Numbered from the stretch's first letter, positions 1 to 9,106 are shown. The stretch: DNA of 46,530 nucleotides from Candidatus Hydrogenedentota bacterium (GCA_029552745.1 JAKPDK010000185.1:1-46530), one strand, 5' to 3'. The notes: generated from the letters alone by a model not told the origin. Made by a program: numbers and translations.

Positions 1-90
1 CACCCCCTCGAGTAGAAACGAAGCCGTCGGCAGAAACTGAGCAAGACGTTCAATGAACCCGAACTCACCCGTATCTTCTAACGTTTGCAT
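1..90 (-). CDS. thiL: Thiamine-monophosphate kinase, N-terminal 30 residues (cut by window edge)
   Basis: Reading the minus strand from an ATG at position 90 gives about 30 codons beginning MQTLEDTGEFGFIERLA. The GEFG-(F/L)-IERL signature near the start is typical of ThiL, the ATP-dependent kinase that converts thiamine phosphate to thiamine diphosphate. An AGGGAAAAGA purine tract lies directly upstream of the start. The gene follows nnrD by 25 bp on the same strand, so the two are probably co-transcribed. The catalytic body lies outside the window, so the call rests on the N-terminus alone. Confidence 0.72.
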   Translation of the reverse strand, partial: MQTLEDTGEFGFIERLAQFLPTASFLLEGV

Positions 91-115
91 TCTTTTCCCT
101 TACTGCGCCCTATAC

Positions 116-988
116 TTATGATTCAAGGCACCGCCAAGCATGCGGCATAGCATCGAGAAGATCTCTGGCCAGCATGGCACGGCCGGTCATTCTTTCCGCG
201 GCGAGGTCGCCCGCCAAACCATGCACATACACCCCCAATACAGCAGCGTTGACCATGCTTACTCCCTGCGCCATCAATCCGCCGATAATGCCGGAAAGCA
301 CATCACCCGTGCCACCGGACGCCATTCCTGGATTGCCCGTTGGATTACAAAACAATGCCCCGTCAGGCGTCGCAATGATAGTCTGTCGTCCTTTTAACAC
401 AACCACACAATTAAACTGTTGAGCAAAATGAGCAGCGGTCCCCGCACGATCGCCTTGAACGCTGGATGTAGAGATGCGTAAAAGCCGAGCCATCTCCCCC
501 GGATGCGGTGTAAGACAACTCGAACCTTTTCTTTCCCTCAATACATCCGGGTTTTCACTTAGACAATTTAGTCCATCCGCATCAATCAAAAGCGGCTTCG
601 GGCATTCTTTTACAAATCTCAAGACAAAATCCGTTGTTGCCGGTGTGCGTGACAAACCGGGTCCTAACACAACCGCCTGTTTTGTGCTCGCAAATTCAAG
701 TGCTGGAGAGAGTGCACCGACGGAAAGAGTATCCCCAGATGTCGCCGGAAGTGGAAACCACATCGCTTCAAGCAAGAAAGGAACGATGCAGGGCGCAAGC
801 GATTCCGGAAATCCCACGGTCACCAAGCCCACCCCTGAGCGCAGGGCTCCTTCACACGCTAGCTTCGGCGCGCCTGTAAATCCTCTTGAGCCCGCAATGA
901 TGAAGACGTGCCCAAAAGTGCCCTTATGCGCATCCAGAGGTCTCTCCGGTAACAAACTTGCCACGTATTCCTTAGTAACGCCTTGCAT
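116..988 (-). CDS. nnrD: ADP-dependent NAD(P)H-hydrate dehydratase (single-domain)
   Basis: This enzyme repairs hydrated NAD(P)H (NADHX/NADPHX) with ADP as energy source. The 290-residue protein is a complete ribokinase-like YjeF C-terminal domain. It has HKGTFGHVFIIAGSRGFTGA near residues 21-40, VLGPGLSRT near 106, the LLIDADGLN strand near 133, LTPHPGEMARLL near 159 and the nucleotide/catalytic loop GMASGGTGDVLSGIIGGL near 222-239, whose Asp is the catalytic base in the family. The N-terminal NnrE epimerase domain found in many bacterial fusions is absent. A GAGGA ribosome-binding site lies about 10 nt before the ATG. Two overlapping TATAAT hexamers on the minus strand at 1044-1054 could be its -10, but no good -35 accompanies them. 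thiL follows downstream. Confidence 0.93.
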   Translation of the reverse strand: MQGVTKEYVASLLPERPLDAHKGTFGHVFIIAGSRGFTGAPKLACEGALRSGVGLVTVGFPESLAPCIVPFLLEAMWFPLPATSGDTLSVGALSPALEFASTKQAVVLGPGLSRTPATTDFVLRFVKECPKPLLIDADGLNCLSENPDVLRERKGSSCLTPHPGEMARLLRISTSSVQGDRAGTAAHFAQQFNCVVVLKGRQTIIATPDGALFCNPTGNPGMASGGTGDVLSGIIGGLMAQGVSMVNAAVLGVYVHGLAGDLAAERMTGRAMLARDLLDAMPHAWRCLES

Positions 989-1143
989 AGACTAGGCTTC
1001 CTCAACGGTTAACAAACATATATGGCATCTCTACCAGCATGTTATTATATTATACGAACGTCTTCACGTTTTTGAGCGTCGAGCCATACCGGAAAAATAC
1101 GGGTGCGAGACTGAAAACGAACTTAACAACGGGAATCATCTCT

Positions 1144-2397
1144 ATGATGGAAATGTTTGAGCCTATCATGCCGCAAAACGAGAATGCACTTTGCCCGCAC
1201 TTTGGGATGTGCGGCGGCTGTTCGTTACAAGACAAAAAATATGAGGAGCAAATTCGAGTTAAAGAGAAACATCTCGAGACCCTATTGAAGCCGCACAACT
1301 TATATCCACGATCTATCCTTTCTTCACCGATAATATGGGGATACCGCAACCGGGTGGATTTCAACTTTGGCAGACGGTTTTATGACACGCCCCCGCCAAA
1401 AGAGTTCGATCGAGAAACCGTTTTAGGCTTCCGTCGAAAAAATCGCTGGTTTCATCTGATTGACATTTCCAAATGCCTGATTGGACCCTCTTTGACACCC
1501 ACCTTGCTTGAAACCGTGCGCTGCTGGGCGCGCGAAACAGGACTCAAAGGCTATGACAGCCGAACTCATCAGGGCACACTAAAACTGCTTCTTGTACGCG
1601 AAAGCAAAAGACTCAATGAGAAGATGGTGGTACTCGTGACGGGCGAAGACGTGCCCCGTTTGGAAGAATTCCGCGACGCTGTGCTGACGGTCTACCCCGC
1701 AACCAGCATTCACCACGCAGTCTCGAACAGCCGCGCCAATGTGGCGTTCGCAGAAACCACGACGTTGTTACATGGCAAACCCTATATCTCAGAACAATTC
1801 CAGATCCCTAAAGTAGCTGGAGAACGAAGGATCCAGATTCGAGTCACTCCTTTCGGCTTCCTTCAGTCGAACACATTCGTGGCAGAAATCTTGTACGCTC
1901 TTGTTCGTAACTGGGTAGAGTCGTTTGCCTTTACCCGACTCTATGACCTCTATGGCGGTAACGGTGCAATCGGCCTGGCCTGCGCTGACCTTGTCGAGCA
2001 CATCGTGACTGTCGAAAGTATGCCGGACTCCATTACGGCTCGCAGAGAAACAGCGGCAGATAACGGTGTGACACACATAGATTTCGTACAATCTAAAGTG
2101 GAGGATTATCTCCGAGATTTTTATGAAAAAGGCAACAAGTTTACTCCAGATGATATCGTAATCGTGGATCCGCCCCGAGCGGGTTTGCATCCTAAGGCAT
2201 TGAAGTATCTGATGCACCTCGCGCCTGATTATTTCATCTATATATCTTGTAAACCGGAAGTATTATGTCAACAAGACCTGCCTACCTTGTTGACTCAGTA
2301 CAAACTCATTGACATGGAGGCGTTGGACATGTTCCCGCACACTCCGCATGTTGAACTAGCGCTCCTGTTCAGAAAGAAATCGGAATATGACGATTAG
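1144..2397 (+). CDS. 23S rRNA (uracil-5-)-methyltransferase, RlmC/RlmD (TrmA) family
   Basis: SAM-dependent RNA methyltransferase that makes 5-methyluridine. From the ATG at 1144 it has 417 residues. Cysteines C17, C23, C26 (in CPHFGMCGGC) and C111 fit the [4Fe-4S] cluster ligands of the RlmC/RlmD group. The SAM site is LYDLYGGNGAIGLAC near 267-280. VDPPRAGLHP near 341 and ISCKPEVL near 367 form the catalytic region, with C369 as the nucleophile. No N-terminal TRAM domain is visible, as in RlmC, but the exact target uridine cannot be assigned. The frame stays open up to an ATG at 1039. The 1144 start is preferred because family homology begins just after it and the upstream residues look non-coding. 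Confidence 0.88.
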   Translation: MMEMFEPIMPQNENALCPHFGMCGGCSLQDKKYEEQIRVKEKHLETLLKPHNLYPRSILSSPIIWGYRNRVDFNFGRRFYDTPPPKEFDRETVLGFRRKNRWFHLIDISKCLIGPSLTPTLLETVRCWARETGLKGYDSRTHQGTLKLLLVRESKRLNEKMVVLVTGEDVPRLEEFRDAVLTVYPATSIHHAVSNSRANVAFAETTTLLHGKPYISEQFQIPKVAGERRIQIRVTPFGFLQSNTFVAEILYALVRNWVESFAFTRLYDLYGGNGAIGLACADLVEHIVTVESMPDSITARRETAADNGVTHIDFVQSKVEDYLRDFYEKGNKFTPDDIVIVDPPRAGLHPKALKYLMHLAPDYFIYISCKPEVLCQQDLPTLLTQYKLIDMEALDMFPHTPHVELALLFRKKSEYDD

Positions 2398-2430
2398 CCA
2401 AAATACGTGGGTCTCATGGACCGCTGATCT

Positions 2431-2772
2431 ATGACATTTGTGCGCATTGCAAATACAGCTGATTTTGATGGAAAACGATTTCGACGATACACCTTGCTGG
2501 CAAAAAAACTAGCAATTTTCAAAGAGCCCGACGGAACCTACTATGCCATCGAGATCGCTTGTAAACACCAAAACTGGGACTTAACCACGGGCAGAATCGA
2601 GGGAGATATTGCCACGTGCCCTCGCCACGGCTGGGTCTACAACATCAAGACCGGCGAATGTTTATCGCATAGCTCTGCGCCATTACGACGGTACACGGTC
2701 AAAGTGGAAGGTGATGAAATTTGGGTGTCACTCTCTCCAATCGAAACAGAGCAACGTCACGAAAACCATTAA
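2431..2772 (+). CDS. Rieske [2Fe-2S] ferredoxin-like protein
   Basis: A 113-residue single-domain Rieske protein. The cluster ligands are visible as C44-x-H46 and C63-x2-H66 (ACKH ... CPRHGW), separated by 16 residues, which is the normal NirD/ferredoxin-component arrangement. There is no signal peptide or membrane anchor, so it is cytosolic and probably an electron-transfer partner. The 33-bp gap after the methyltransferase suggests co-transcription, but no partner oxygenase is adjacent. Its stop codon overlaps the stop of the convergent CPBP-like gene by 3 nt, so no room remains for a separate terminator. Confidence 0.88.
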   Translation: MTFVRIANTADFDGKRFRRYTLLAKKLAIFKEPDGTYYAIEIACKHQNWDLTTGRIEGDIATCPRHGWVYNIKTGECLSHSSAPLRRYTVKVEGDEIWVSLSPIETEQRHENH

Positions 2773-3530
2773 AGGACCAGCATAAAGAGCAAAAGCTCCA
2801 TTTCAATTAGAAAATGGACGGTAAATGCGGGAAGCATGTTACGACGTTTCAACGTCCACCAACAAAGAATGATGGAAAGGAAAACCATCCCCAGCATTTC
2901 CAGCGGATGTTTTGTCAAGTGGTACACGCCCTCGACCAAGGGTACGATTAGCCACCCCCATTTCGGGAAAACGTCAGTGGCATGTTTCAGCAGCACATAC
3001 CGGTGCAAGAATTCCCAACCAACAATCCAGGAAAGCGTATAGAAAAATGTATGATAGGCAACTCTCCACTTGTCAACAACGGTAGCATTTCCTAAGGCTG
3101 GGTAATAACTGCGCAACCCGGGAATGAATGAAATCGTTGCGACTGCCAACACTCCCAAAAAAGCAAAGCAAAACAGAACATAGAAATCGGCTTTCTTGAG
3201 ACGCCGAATGCCAAAATACCCCCAATCCATTGTAGGCGAAACGATAATAAAAGGTATCACAAACCATCCAGCAAACTTGAAAATGTCCATACCGAGTAAG
3301 GGATACAGTATGGTGCCTCTTTCGGATGAAACTCGGATGGGAGCTTCTTCAAATACAATCCAACGAAAAAAAGTCCAGTTAAAAGGCTTCTTAACCCCAA
3401 GAATAGACAGCGTGTCTATAGAATGGACAACCACAACATAAAGAAGAAGAAATACGAAAAAAAGAAGCCTTCGTTTGTTCCCGGATGCATCGCGGAGACT
3501 AGTCTCAGCCTTCATGTGCTCTTCTGCCAT
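2769..3530 (-). CDS. CPBP-family-like membrane protein (degenerate Abi/CAAX protease motifs)
   Basis: A 253-residue protein with about six to seven hydrophobic segments. The C-terminal half resembles the CPBP intramembrane protease (Abi/CAAX) family: WEFLHRYVL near 170 corresponds to the first motif, EGVYHLTKH to the second, and VHFLIEM to the third HxxxN/D motif. The first Glu of the usual EExxxR is replaced by Trp and the last motif ends in Glu, so activity is uncertain. It is the last gene of the minus-strand parA-to-nth run and starts 15 bp after nth. An in-frame ATG at 3515 is an alternative start. It could be a non-proteolytic relative with a bacteriocin-immunity-like or unknown role. 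Confidence 0.6.
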   Translation of the reverse strand: MAEEHMKAETSLRDASGNKRRLLFFVFLLLYVVVVHSIDTLSILGVKKPFNWTFFRWIVFEEAPIRVSSERGTILYPLLGMDIFKFAGWFVIPFIIVSPTMDWGYFGIRRLKKADFYVLFCFAFLGVLAVATISFIPGLRSYYPALGNATVVDKWRVAYHTFFYTLSWIVGWEFLHRYVLLKHATDVFPKWGWLIVPLVEGVYHLTKHPLEMLGMVFLSIILCWWTLKRRNMLPAFTVHFLIEMELLLFMLVL

Positions 3531-3545
3531 GAAACCGCCGTGTTT

Positions 3546-4235
3546 CTATTTCGTCTTCGGGTTTTTTCGTGTCTGACTTGGCTTGTCAGGAAAAGGACAC
3601 ATATCTTTAACGACACACTCTTGGCACTTGGGCGACCGAGCGAGGCAGACGGATCTGCCGTGAAAAACCAACGTGTGAGAATAAGTCCCCCAATGTTCCC
3701 GGGGCCAGAGCTTCATAAGATCTTCTTCAATCTTAACTGGGTCTTCTTCTTTCGTAAATCCGAGACGTCTTGCTAAACGAGCACAATGAGTATCTACAAT
3801 AATTCCCGGGACGCCAAAACATTCGTTCAACAAAACATTCGCCGTCTTCCGGCCCACCCCATCTAACGACACTAACGAATCCATGTCCCCGGGAACCTGA
3901 CCTCCGAAGCGTTCCAAGATAGCTTTGCAAGCCCGCTGAATGCAGCGCGCCTTGTTTCGGTAAAACCCACACGAACGGATATCTTCCTCCAATTCCGTCA
4001 CATCGACGGCTACATAGTCTTCTGGAGTCTTATACTTTTGAAAAAGCGCAGGGGTAACTTGATTCACCCGTTCATCCGTGCATTGGGCGGCTAGGATTGT
4101 CGCCACGAGCAGTTCTAAAGGGTTTTTGTAGTTCAACGTACATCGAGCCTTAGGGTAAATGCTTCTCAGGCGTTCCATTACCTCAATACAGCGCGCCCGT
4201 TTATCTATCGCCTCGCTCTTTTTGCGCACAGCCAT
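3546..4235 (-). CDS. nth: Endonuclease III (DNA glycosylase/AP lyase)
   Basis: Base-excision repair enzyme that removes oxidised pyrimidines and cleaves the abasic site. The 229 residues contain the helix-hairpin-helix LDGVGRKTANVLL with catalytic K130, the catalytic Asp D148 in IIVDTHCARL, and a complete [4Fe-4S] loop C197-x6-C204-x2-C207-x5-C213. Length is normal for the family. Its start lies inside the last codons of polX, a 31-nt overlap, so translation is probably coupled to the repair polymerase that would fill the gap it creates. CPBP-like membrane protein follows 15 bp downstream. Confidence 0.96.
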   Translation of the reverse strand: MAVRKKSEAIDKRARCIEVMERLRSIYPKARCTLNYKNPLELLVATILAAQCTDERVNQVTPALFQKYKTPEDYVAVDVTELEEDIRSCGFYRNKARCIQRACKAILERFGGQVPGDMDSLVSLDGVGRKTANVLLNECFGVPGIIVDTHCARLARRLGFTKEEDPVKIEEDLMKLWPREHWGTYSHTLVFHGRSVCLARSPKCQECVVKDMCPFPDKPSQTRKNPKTK

Positions 4236-5920
4236 CGCTCTAATTCCTCAACTGTCCAACAATTTAAAATATCACGGGCTTCCAACCAGCCCTTCCGTGC
4301 AATACCCACGCCATAATCAATGTCGTTAAGTGCCTCTGCATTGTGTGCATCCGGAGAAATACAAAATCGAACTCCCTTTTCTTTTCCCCTTCGGATGTGC
4401 CGCCAATCCATGTCCAACCGGTGGGGATTCGCATTAATTTCCACAGCAACGTCATGCTCCACGCAGGCGTCAAAAACCCTTTCCATGTCCAAAGGGTACC
4501 CCTCCCGAGACAAAAGCAATCGACCAGTCGGATGTCCCAATACGGCCGTATAAGGATTCTCGATTGCCTTAATGACCCGAGAAGTCGCTTCTTCCATTGT
4601 CATGTTCAGTTTGGTATGTATGGAAGCAATCACAATTTCAAACACAGACAACACGTCTTCGGAATAGTCCAGACTACCGTCTGCTCGAATGTCCGATTCT
4701 ATACCATGGAAGACCCGAAAGGACTTAAGTTTCTTGTTGACCGCGGCAATTTCTTTCGCCTGTTCCGCTACAGCACTTTCTGAGAGTCCCCCAGCGTAAC
4801 CCGCGGACTTGCTGTGATCCGCGATAACAATATACCGAAAGCCTCTTTTTACGGCGGCTTGTGCCATTTCTTCGACCGAAGCAATGCCGTCGCTGTACGA
4901 CGTGTGACAATGGAAAACGCCCAAAAGATCAGACCGCTCCACAAGACGAGGCAGATCGCTGACTTCCAGTTCCCCCATGTCTTCCCTCAATTCGGGTGGT
5001 ATAAAGGGCAGATCTAACTGTGCAAAAATCTCCGCCTCGTCCTTGCAGAGAATATTCTCATCTCCTCGAAACAGTCCATATTCATTCATCTTAAGCCCGC
5101 GGTCTTTCGCTCGCTGCCGCATAGCGATATTGTGTTCCTTGCTACCAGTAAAATGATGAAGCGCGTAAGGAAACTCCAAATCCGATACAACGCGAAGGTC
5201 GGCGTTAATGCCCGACTTCAGCATAATACTCGACTTCGTGTCGCCGCGCGCTACCACTTTTTCTACTGCCTCAAAGGATACAAATCGTTCCATCAAAGAC
5301 GTCGAATCACGCGCAGAAGCAACGATATCAATATCCTTAACTACCTCTTTACGTCGCCGTAGACTGCCAGCGATTTCGATACGAATAAGACCTTTCTCTT
5401 TTTTCAAATGCTCGAGTAAACAACTCGCCGCTTCGTACGCCGTGCTAAATAGGTGCAAACCTCGTCCCCGTTTAAGGAAAGCTATACCTTCCAAAACGTT
5501 CTTTTGGATCTTGGGTCCAAAACGGTTCAGCGTCAAAAGGCGATTCTCGTTACACGCATATTCCAGCTCCCCGAGTGAAGAAATCCCCAGCTCCTCGTAA
5601 AGCGTCTTTATACGTTTTGCACCGAGTCCAGGAATCGCGAACAGTTCCAGCAACGTCTCCGGAAACTTGGAGCGAAGAGCTTCCAGGTATGACAGCCGCC
5701 CGGTGTTGACTAACTCCGTTATTTTTTCCTCGAGTGCCTCCCCCACTCCCTTGATCGTTCTTAAACGTTTCTCCGCCACGAGTACTTCTATCGGCTCTTC
5801 GAGTTGTTCAATTTGGCGGGCAACATTACTGTAAGACCGAGCTTTAAACGGATTCTCCCCTGCGAGTTCCAGCAAGACAGCGATTTCATCCAAAACTGCT
5901 GCGATTTCCTTGTTATTCAT
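4205..5920 (-). CDS. polX: Family X DNA polymerase with C-terminal PHP domain
   Basis: A 571-residue bacterial PolX for gap filling in DNA repair. Residues 1-150 hold the 8-kDa and fingers region with two helix-hairpin-helix motifs (IKGVGEALE near 56, IPGLGAKRI near 96). The palm nucleotidyltransferase motif GSLRRRKEVVKDIDIV starts at 185 with metal ligands D196 and D198, and D241 in INADLRV is the third acidic residue. The PHP phosphoesterase/3'-5' exonuclease domain occupies 333-571, starting FHCHTSYSDG (H337, H339, D344). It continues with ADHSKS, HGIESD, ASIHTK, LGHPTGR and SPDAHN metal motifs. Both active sites look intact. It overlaps nth downstream and follows serS by 112 bp. Confidence 0.95.
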   Translation of the reverse strand: MNNKEIAAVLDEIAVLLELAGENPFKARSYSNVARQIEQLEEPIEVLVAEKRLRTIKGVGEALEEKITELVNTGRLSYLEALRSKFPETLLELFAIPGLGAKRIKTLYEELGISSLGELEYACNENRLLTLNRFGPKIQKNVLEGIAFLKRGRGLHLFSTAYEAASCLLEHLKKEKGLIRIEIAGSLRRRKEVVKDIDIVASARDSTSLMERFVSFEAVEKVVARGDTKSSIMLKSGINADLRVVSDLEFPYALHHFTGSKEHNIAMRQRAKDRGLKMNEYGLFRGDENILCKDEAEIFAQLDLPFIPPELREDMGELEVSDLPRLVERSDLLGVFHCHTSYSDGIASVEEMAQAAVKRGFRYIVIADHSKSAGYAGGLSESAVAEQAKEIAAVNKKLKSFRVFHGIESDIRADGSLDYSEDVLSVFEIVIASIHTKLNMTMEEATSRVIKAIENPYTAVLGHPTGRLLLSREGYPLDMERVFDACVEHDVAVEINANPHRLDMDWRHIRRGKEKGVRFCISPDAHNAEALNDIDYGVGIARKGWLEARDILNCWTVEELERWLCAKRARR

Positions 5921-6032
5921 AGACCAACCTGTACAAAGGATGACCTTTTCGCGCCACGTTGAGAGCCTTGCTGCTTACGACTCGCGTACCCAGGGGTTTC
6001 TTTGTAAAACAACGACCGCTCGAAACGAAAAT

Positions 6033-7307
6033 CTATGCAACCTTTTCGATACGTTCCAGGCCATCAACAAAAGGTCGCAATGCCTGCGGAATAACCACGG
6101 AGCCGTCCGCCTGCTGATAATTCTCCAGTAGAGCTATCAATGTACGACCAACGGCGAGACCAGAACCGTTTAGGGTATGGACATACTCGGGCTTTTTATT
6201 TCTGCGGAAACGTATGTTTGCACGACGCGCTTGGAAATCCGTGCAGTTCGAACAGGAACTTATTTCTCGATACCGATTCTGCCCAGGCAACCAAACTTCA
6301 ATGTCGTAAGTCTTTGCAGATGCAAACCCCATATCACCGGTGGAAAGACACACGACGCGGTACGGCAATTCCAACCGCTGGAGAATACTCTCCGCATCCC
6401 TCGTCAACTTCTCCAGCTCTTCCCATGACTGTTCCGGCGTGGTGAACTTGAATAATTCCACTTTGTGAAACTGATGTTGCCGCATCATCCCCCGCGTGTC
6501 TTTCCCATAGGACCCGGCTTCACTACGAAAACATGGGGTATACGCAGTGTAATACAACGGCAGGTCGTCTTCCTCGAGGATCTCATCCCGGTGCATGTTG
6601 GTGAGAGGCACCTCCGCCGTAGGCACCAGCCATAAGTCACGATTACTCAGGGAAAATGCCTCTTCTGCAAATTTGGGTAGCTGTCCCGAACCCTCCATCG
6701 TCTGCGAAGATACCAGATACGGAGGCATGATCTCCGTATATCCGTGTTCCCGCGTATGAACGTGGAGCATGAAATTAATCAACCCTCGCTTGACGCGGGC
6801 GCCCACCCCCTTCAAAAGACTGAAACGTGCCCCTGAAAGCCGGGCGGCACGTTCAAAATCAATCACATCCAAATTCGTACCAATCTCGACATGGTCTTTG
6901 GGTTCAAAATCAAACGTACGAGGTTCCCCCCACGTCCGCACGACTTGGTTTGCCGTCTCATCCAACCCTATTGGCACCGAGGTATGTGGAATGTTGGGCA
7001 CAACCAATAACAAATCGCGTAAGCGTTGGTCGGTCTCTTGCACCTTATCTTCCAATTCCTTAATGCGTTCCCGCAGCTTACGCATGGCTTCAATCGCGTC
7101 CGAGGCGTCTTCTTTTGCCTTTTTCTTCGTAGCGATTTCAGCGGAGACCTTATTTTGTTCCGCTTTTAACTGTTCGCACTCATACAATAACTCCCGACGC
7201 ATGCGATCAAGAGACAATATGGGTTCAATGTCCAGCGGATTGTTGCGGTTTTTCAGGGACTCTCTAATGAGTTCAGGGGATTCCCGAAATAGTTTAATAT
7301 CTATCAT
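6033..7307 (-). CDS. serS: Seryl-tRNA synthetase
   Basis: Class II aminoacyl-tRNA synthetase that charges tRNA-Ser, such as the one encoded at 34649. The 424 residues start with a long N-terminal antiparallel coiled coil (about 30-105) that binds the tRNA long variable arm. Motif 2 [14 protein letters not shown] lies near 262 and motif 3 [16 protein letters not shown] near 379. It is normal length and has no visible frameshift. It sits 40 bp downstream of parB in the same direction, so it may be read from the parA promoter. No T-box leader is seen in the short gap. Confidence 0.97.
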   Translation of the reverse strand: MIDIKLFRESPELIRESLKNRNNPLDIEPILSLDRMRRELLYECEQLKAEQNKVSAEIATKKKAKEDASDAIEAMRKLRERIKELEDKVQETDQRLRDLLLVVPNIPHTSVPIGLDETANQVVRTWGEPRTFDFEPKDHVEIGTNLDVIDFERAARLSGARFSLLKGVGARVKRGLINFMLHVHTREHGYTEIMPPYLVSSQTMEGSGQLPKFAEEAFSLSNRDLWLVPTAEVPLTNMHRDEILEEDDLPLYYTAYTPCFRSEAGSYGKDTRGMMRQHQFHKVELFKFTTPEQSWEELEKLTRDAESILQRLELPYRVVCLSTGDMGFASAKTYDIEVWLPGQNRYREISSCSNCTDFQARRANIRFRRNKKPEYVHTLNGSGLAVGRTLIALLENYQQADGSVVIPQALRPFVDGLERIEKVA

Positions 7308-7347
7308 TTAGAATGCTTTCCTTTCCATATCTAAAACCAAATAAGTC

Positions 7348-8229
7348 CTAACGACGAAACAACGCCAGTATCCTGTCCAAATCATCCAACGAATAATATT
7401 CAATCGTAATGCTCCCGCGCGCCTTACCTTGTACCCTAACGGAAACCTTGGTCCCAATTCGTTTCCGCAACTCTTCCTCTATTGCAAGAAGATTCGGGTC
7501 CTTATCCTGTTGTTTGGAAACTTTGTGACGAGCAGTTGCCAGCCGTTCGGTTTCTCGAACCGAAAGGCCCTTTTCCAAAACCTTCCTGCACGCGCTGCGC
7601 TGAGCATCGGCACTCGGCAAAGCCAGCAGGGCGCGCGCATGCCCCATAGAAAGCTCTCCATCAGCGACATGCCGCTGCACGTCCTCGGGAAGATGGAGCA
7701 ATCGTAACAGGTTCGTTACACTTACACGACTTTTTCCAACCTGCCGAGCAAGCTCATCTTGTGTCCAATGAAACTCTTCCAGTAATTTTTGATAGGCTTT
7801 GGCTAGCTCTATCGCATTGAGGTCCTCACGCTGCACATTCTCAATAATGCCAAGCCGCAGCATATCCGCATCAGAAACATCTCGCACAATGGCGGGCACC
7901 GTCGGCAAATCCGCCATAATAGCCGCCCGTACACGCCGCTCGCCGGTTACTAATTCATACTTATTGTTCCGTCGACGGACAATCACTGGTTCCTGAACAC
8001 CGTCTCTCCGAATAGAGTCGGCGAGTTCCTGCAATGATTCTTCACGAAACGACAAGCGCGGCTGCTGCGGGTTCGGATCGATTTCTCTCGGGTCCAGCTG
8101 GATGATACGTTCGCCTTGGCTCAACGGTTCCGAAGCCGCCGCCGTGCCTTTTTCTGCTTTCGGAATGGGGGAAAGCAACGCTTCCAAGCCTTTCCCCAAT
8201 ACTTTTTTCTTCGTGTCAGCCACGGGCAA
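7348..8229 (-). CDS. parB: Chromosome-partitioning protein ParB
   Basis: CTP-dependent centromere-binding clamp of chromosome segregation, 293 residues. The N-terminal nuclease-like domain has GERRVRAA, the CTP-binding motif, near 96-103, and ENVQREDLN near 135. The helix-turn-helix parS reader follows (about 150-200, DELARQVGKSRVSVTNLLRL), then a linker and a C-terminal dimerisation domain. Its start overlaps the end of parA by 14 nt, indicating translational coupling. No full parS palindrome is visible in this window. Confidence 0.96.
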   Translation of the reverse strand: MPVADTKKKVLGKGLEALLSPIPKAEKGTAAASEPLSQGERIIQLDPREIDPNPQQPRLSFREESLQELADSIRRDGVQEPVIVRRRNNKYELVTGERRVRAAIMADLPTVPAIVRDVSDADMLRLGIIENVQREDLNAIELAKAYQKLLEEFHWTQDELARQVGKSRVSVTNLLRLLHLPEDVQRHVADGELSMGHARALLALPSADAQRSACRKVLEKGLSVRETERLATARHKVSKQQDKDPNLLAIEEELRKRIGTKVSVRVQGKARGSITIEYYSLDDLDRILALFRR

Positions 8230-8977
8230 CTACCTCTCGTGTGAGCGCCAAATATGCCTTGGCACCAGAAGATTTGAGATCATAATATATCACGGGTTGG
8301 CCGAAACTTGGCGCCTCAGCCAGCGTCACATTCCTTGGGATTACTGTTTCATAAACCTTGTCGCCTAAATGCGCTCGGACGTTGTCCATCACCTGATTTG
8401 CCAGGTTGGTGTGTTGGTACATAGTGAAAACCACACCATTCAATTCCAGTCGCGGATTGAGTGTATCATGGACGAGTTGAATGGTGTTCAATAGCTCACT
8501 CAAACCCTCTAAAGCATAATACTCGCACTGTAAGGTGACCAGCACCCCGTCAGAAGCAGCCAACGCATTTAAGGTCAATAGGTTAAGTGCTGGAGGGCAA
8601 TCAATGTAGACCGAATCGTACTCTTCACGAACAGCTTGCAAGGCGTCTCGCAAACGATACTCACGGCCTTCCAAATCCACCAGTTCGACCAGGGCACCCA
8701 CCAAGTTCTTATTTGCCGGTATCAAATGGAGACGATCAACGCCCGTATCCGTGACCACATCGCGTATAGGTAGCGCCCCCAACAAGACTTCGTAAACTGT
8801 TTTCGAACAAGTATTTTTGTCGATACCTAAACCGCTGGTAGCGTTACCTTGAGGGTCTAAGTCGATTAACAACACACGCCGCCCCGCGGCCGCCATACAG
8901 GCACTTAAATTGACCGCGGTGGTCGTTTTGCCTACTCCTCCTTTCTGGTTGGCTATGGCAATAACACGTCCCTGCAC
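8216..8977 (-). CDS. parA: Chromosome-partitioning ATPase ParA (Soj)
   Basis: Deviant Walker ATPase that moves ParB-parS complexes, 253 residues. The P-loop NQKGGVGKTTTAVNL near 9-23 has the signature Lys, LLIDLDPQGNAT near 36 is the Walker A' segment, and VYIDCPPALN near 120 is Walker B. There is no N-terminal regulatory HTH, as in chromosomal Soj types. The start codon is GTG at 8977. A strong sigma-70-like promoter lies about 78 bp upstream. Neighbours are serS and DNA repair genes rather than the more usual rsmG/mnmG. Confidence 0.96.
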   Translation of the reverse strand: MQGRVIAIANQKGGVGKTTTAVNLSACMAAAGRRVLLIDLDPQGNATSGLGIDKNTCSKTVYEVLLGALPIRDVVTDTGVDRLHLIPANKNLVGALVELVDLEGREYRLRDALQAVREEYDSVYIDCPPALNLLTLNALAASDGVLVTLQCEYYALEGLSELLNTIQLVHDTLNPRLELNGVVFTMYQHTNLANQVMDNVRAHLGDKVYETVIPRNVTLAEAPSFGQPVIYYDLKSSGAKAYLALTREVVARG

Positions 8978-9054
8978 TTATTCGTCGATGCCTCTTAAGC
9001 TAAAAATAGAAATAATCCCAAGTGCGTGGTCAGATATCTTCGGAACAAGGTGCT

Positions 9055-9084
9055 ATGATACGAACCGCGGCGAATATAAGTCAA
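9055..9084 (-). promoter_or_regulatory. Candidate sigma-70 promoter for parA-parB-serS
   Basis: On the minus strand, -35 TTGACT (9079-9084) and -10 TATCAT (9055-9060) are separated by 18 bp. Both hexamers match the consensus at five of six positions. The predicted start of transcription is about 70 nt before the parA GTG. On the opposite strand the same -10 region reads TGCTATGAT, an extended -10, so promoter activity may be bidirectional. Confidence 0.5.
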
Positions 9085-9106
9085 TCGAATGCATCGAAGC
9101 GGTGAT

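Noticed and set aside
474-995. A 173-codon open frame on the plus strand opposite nnrD
   Set aside because: nnrD on the minus strand has all family motifs, so this is a shadow frame.
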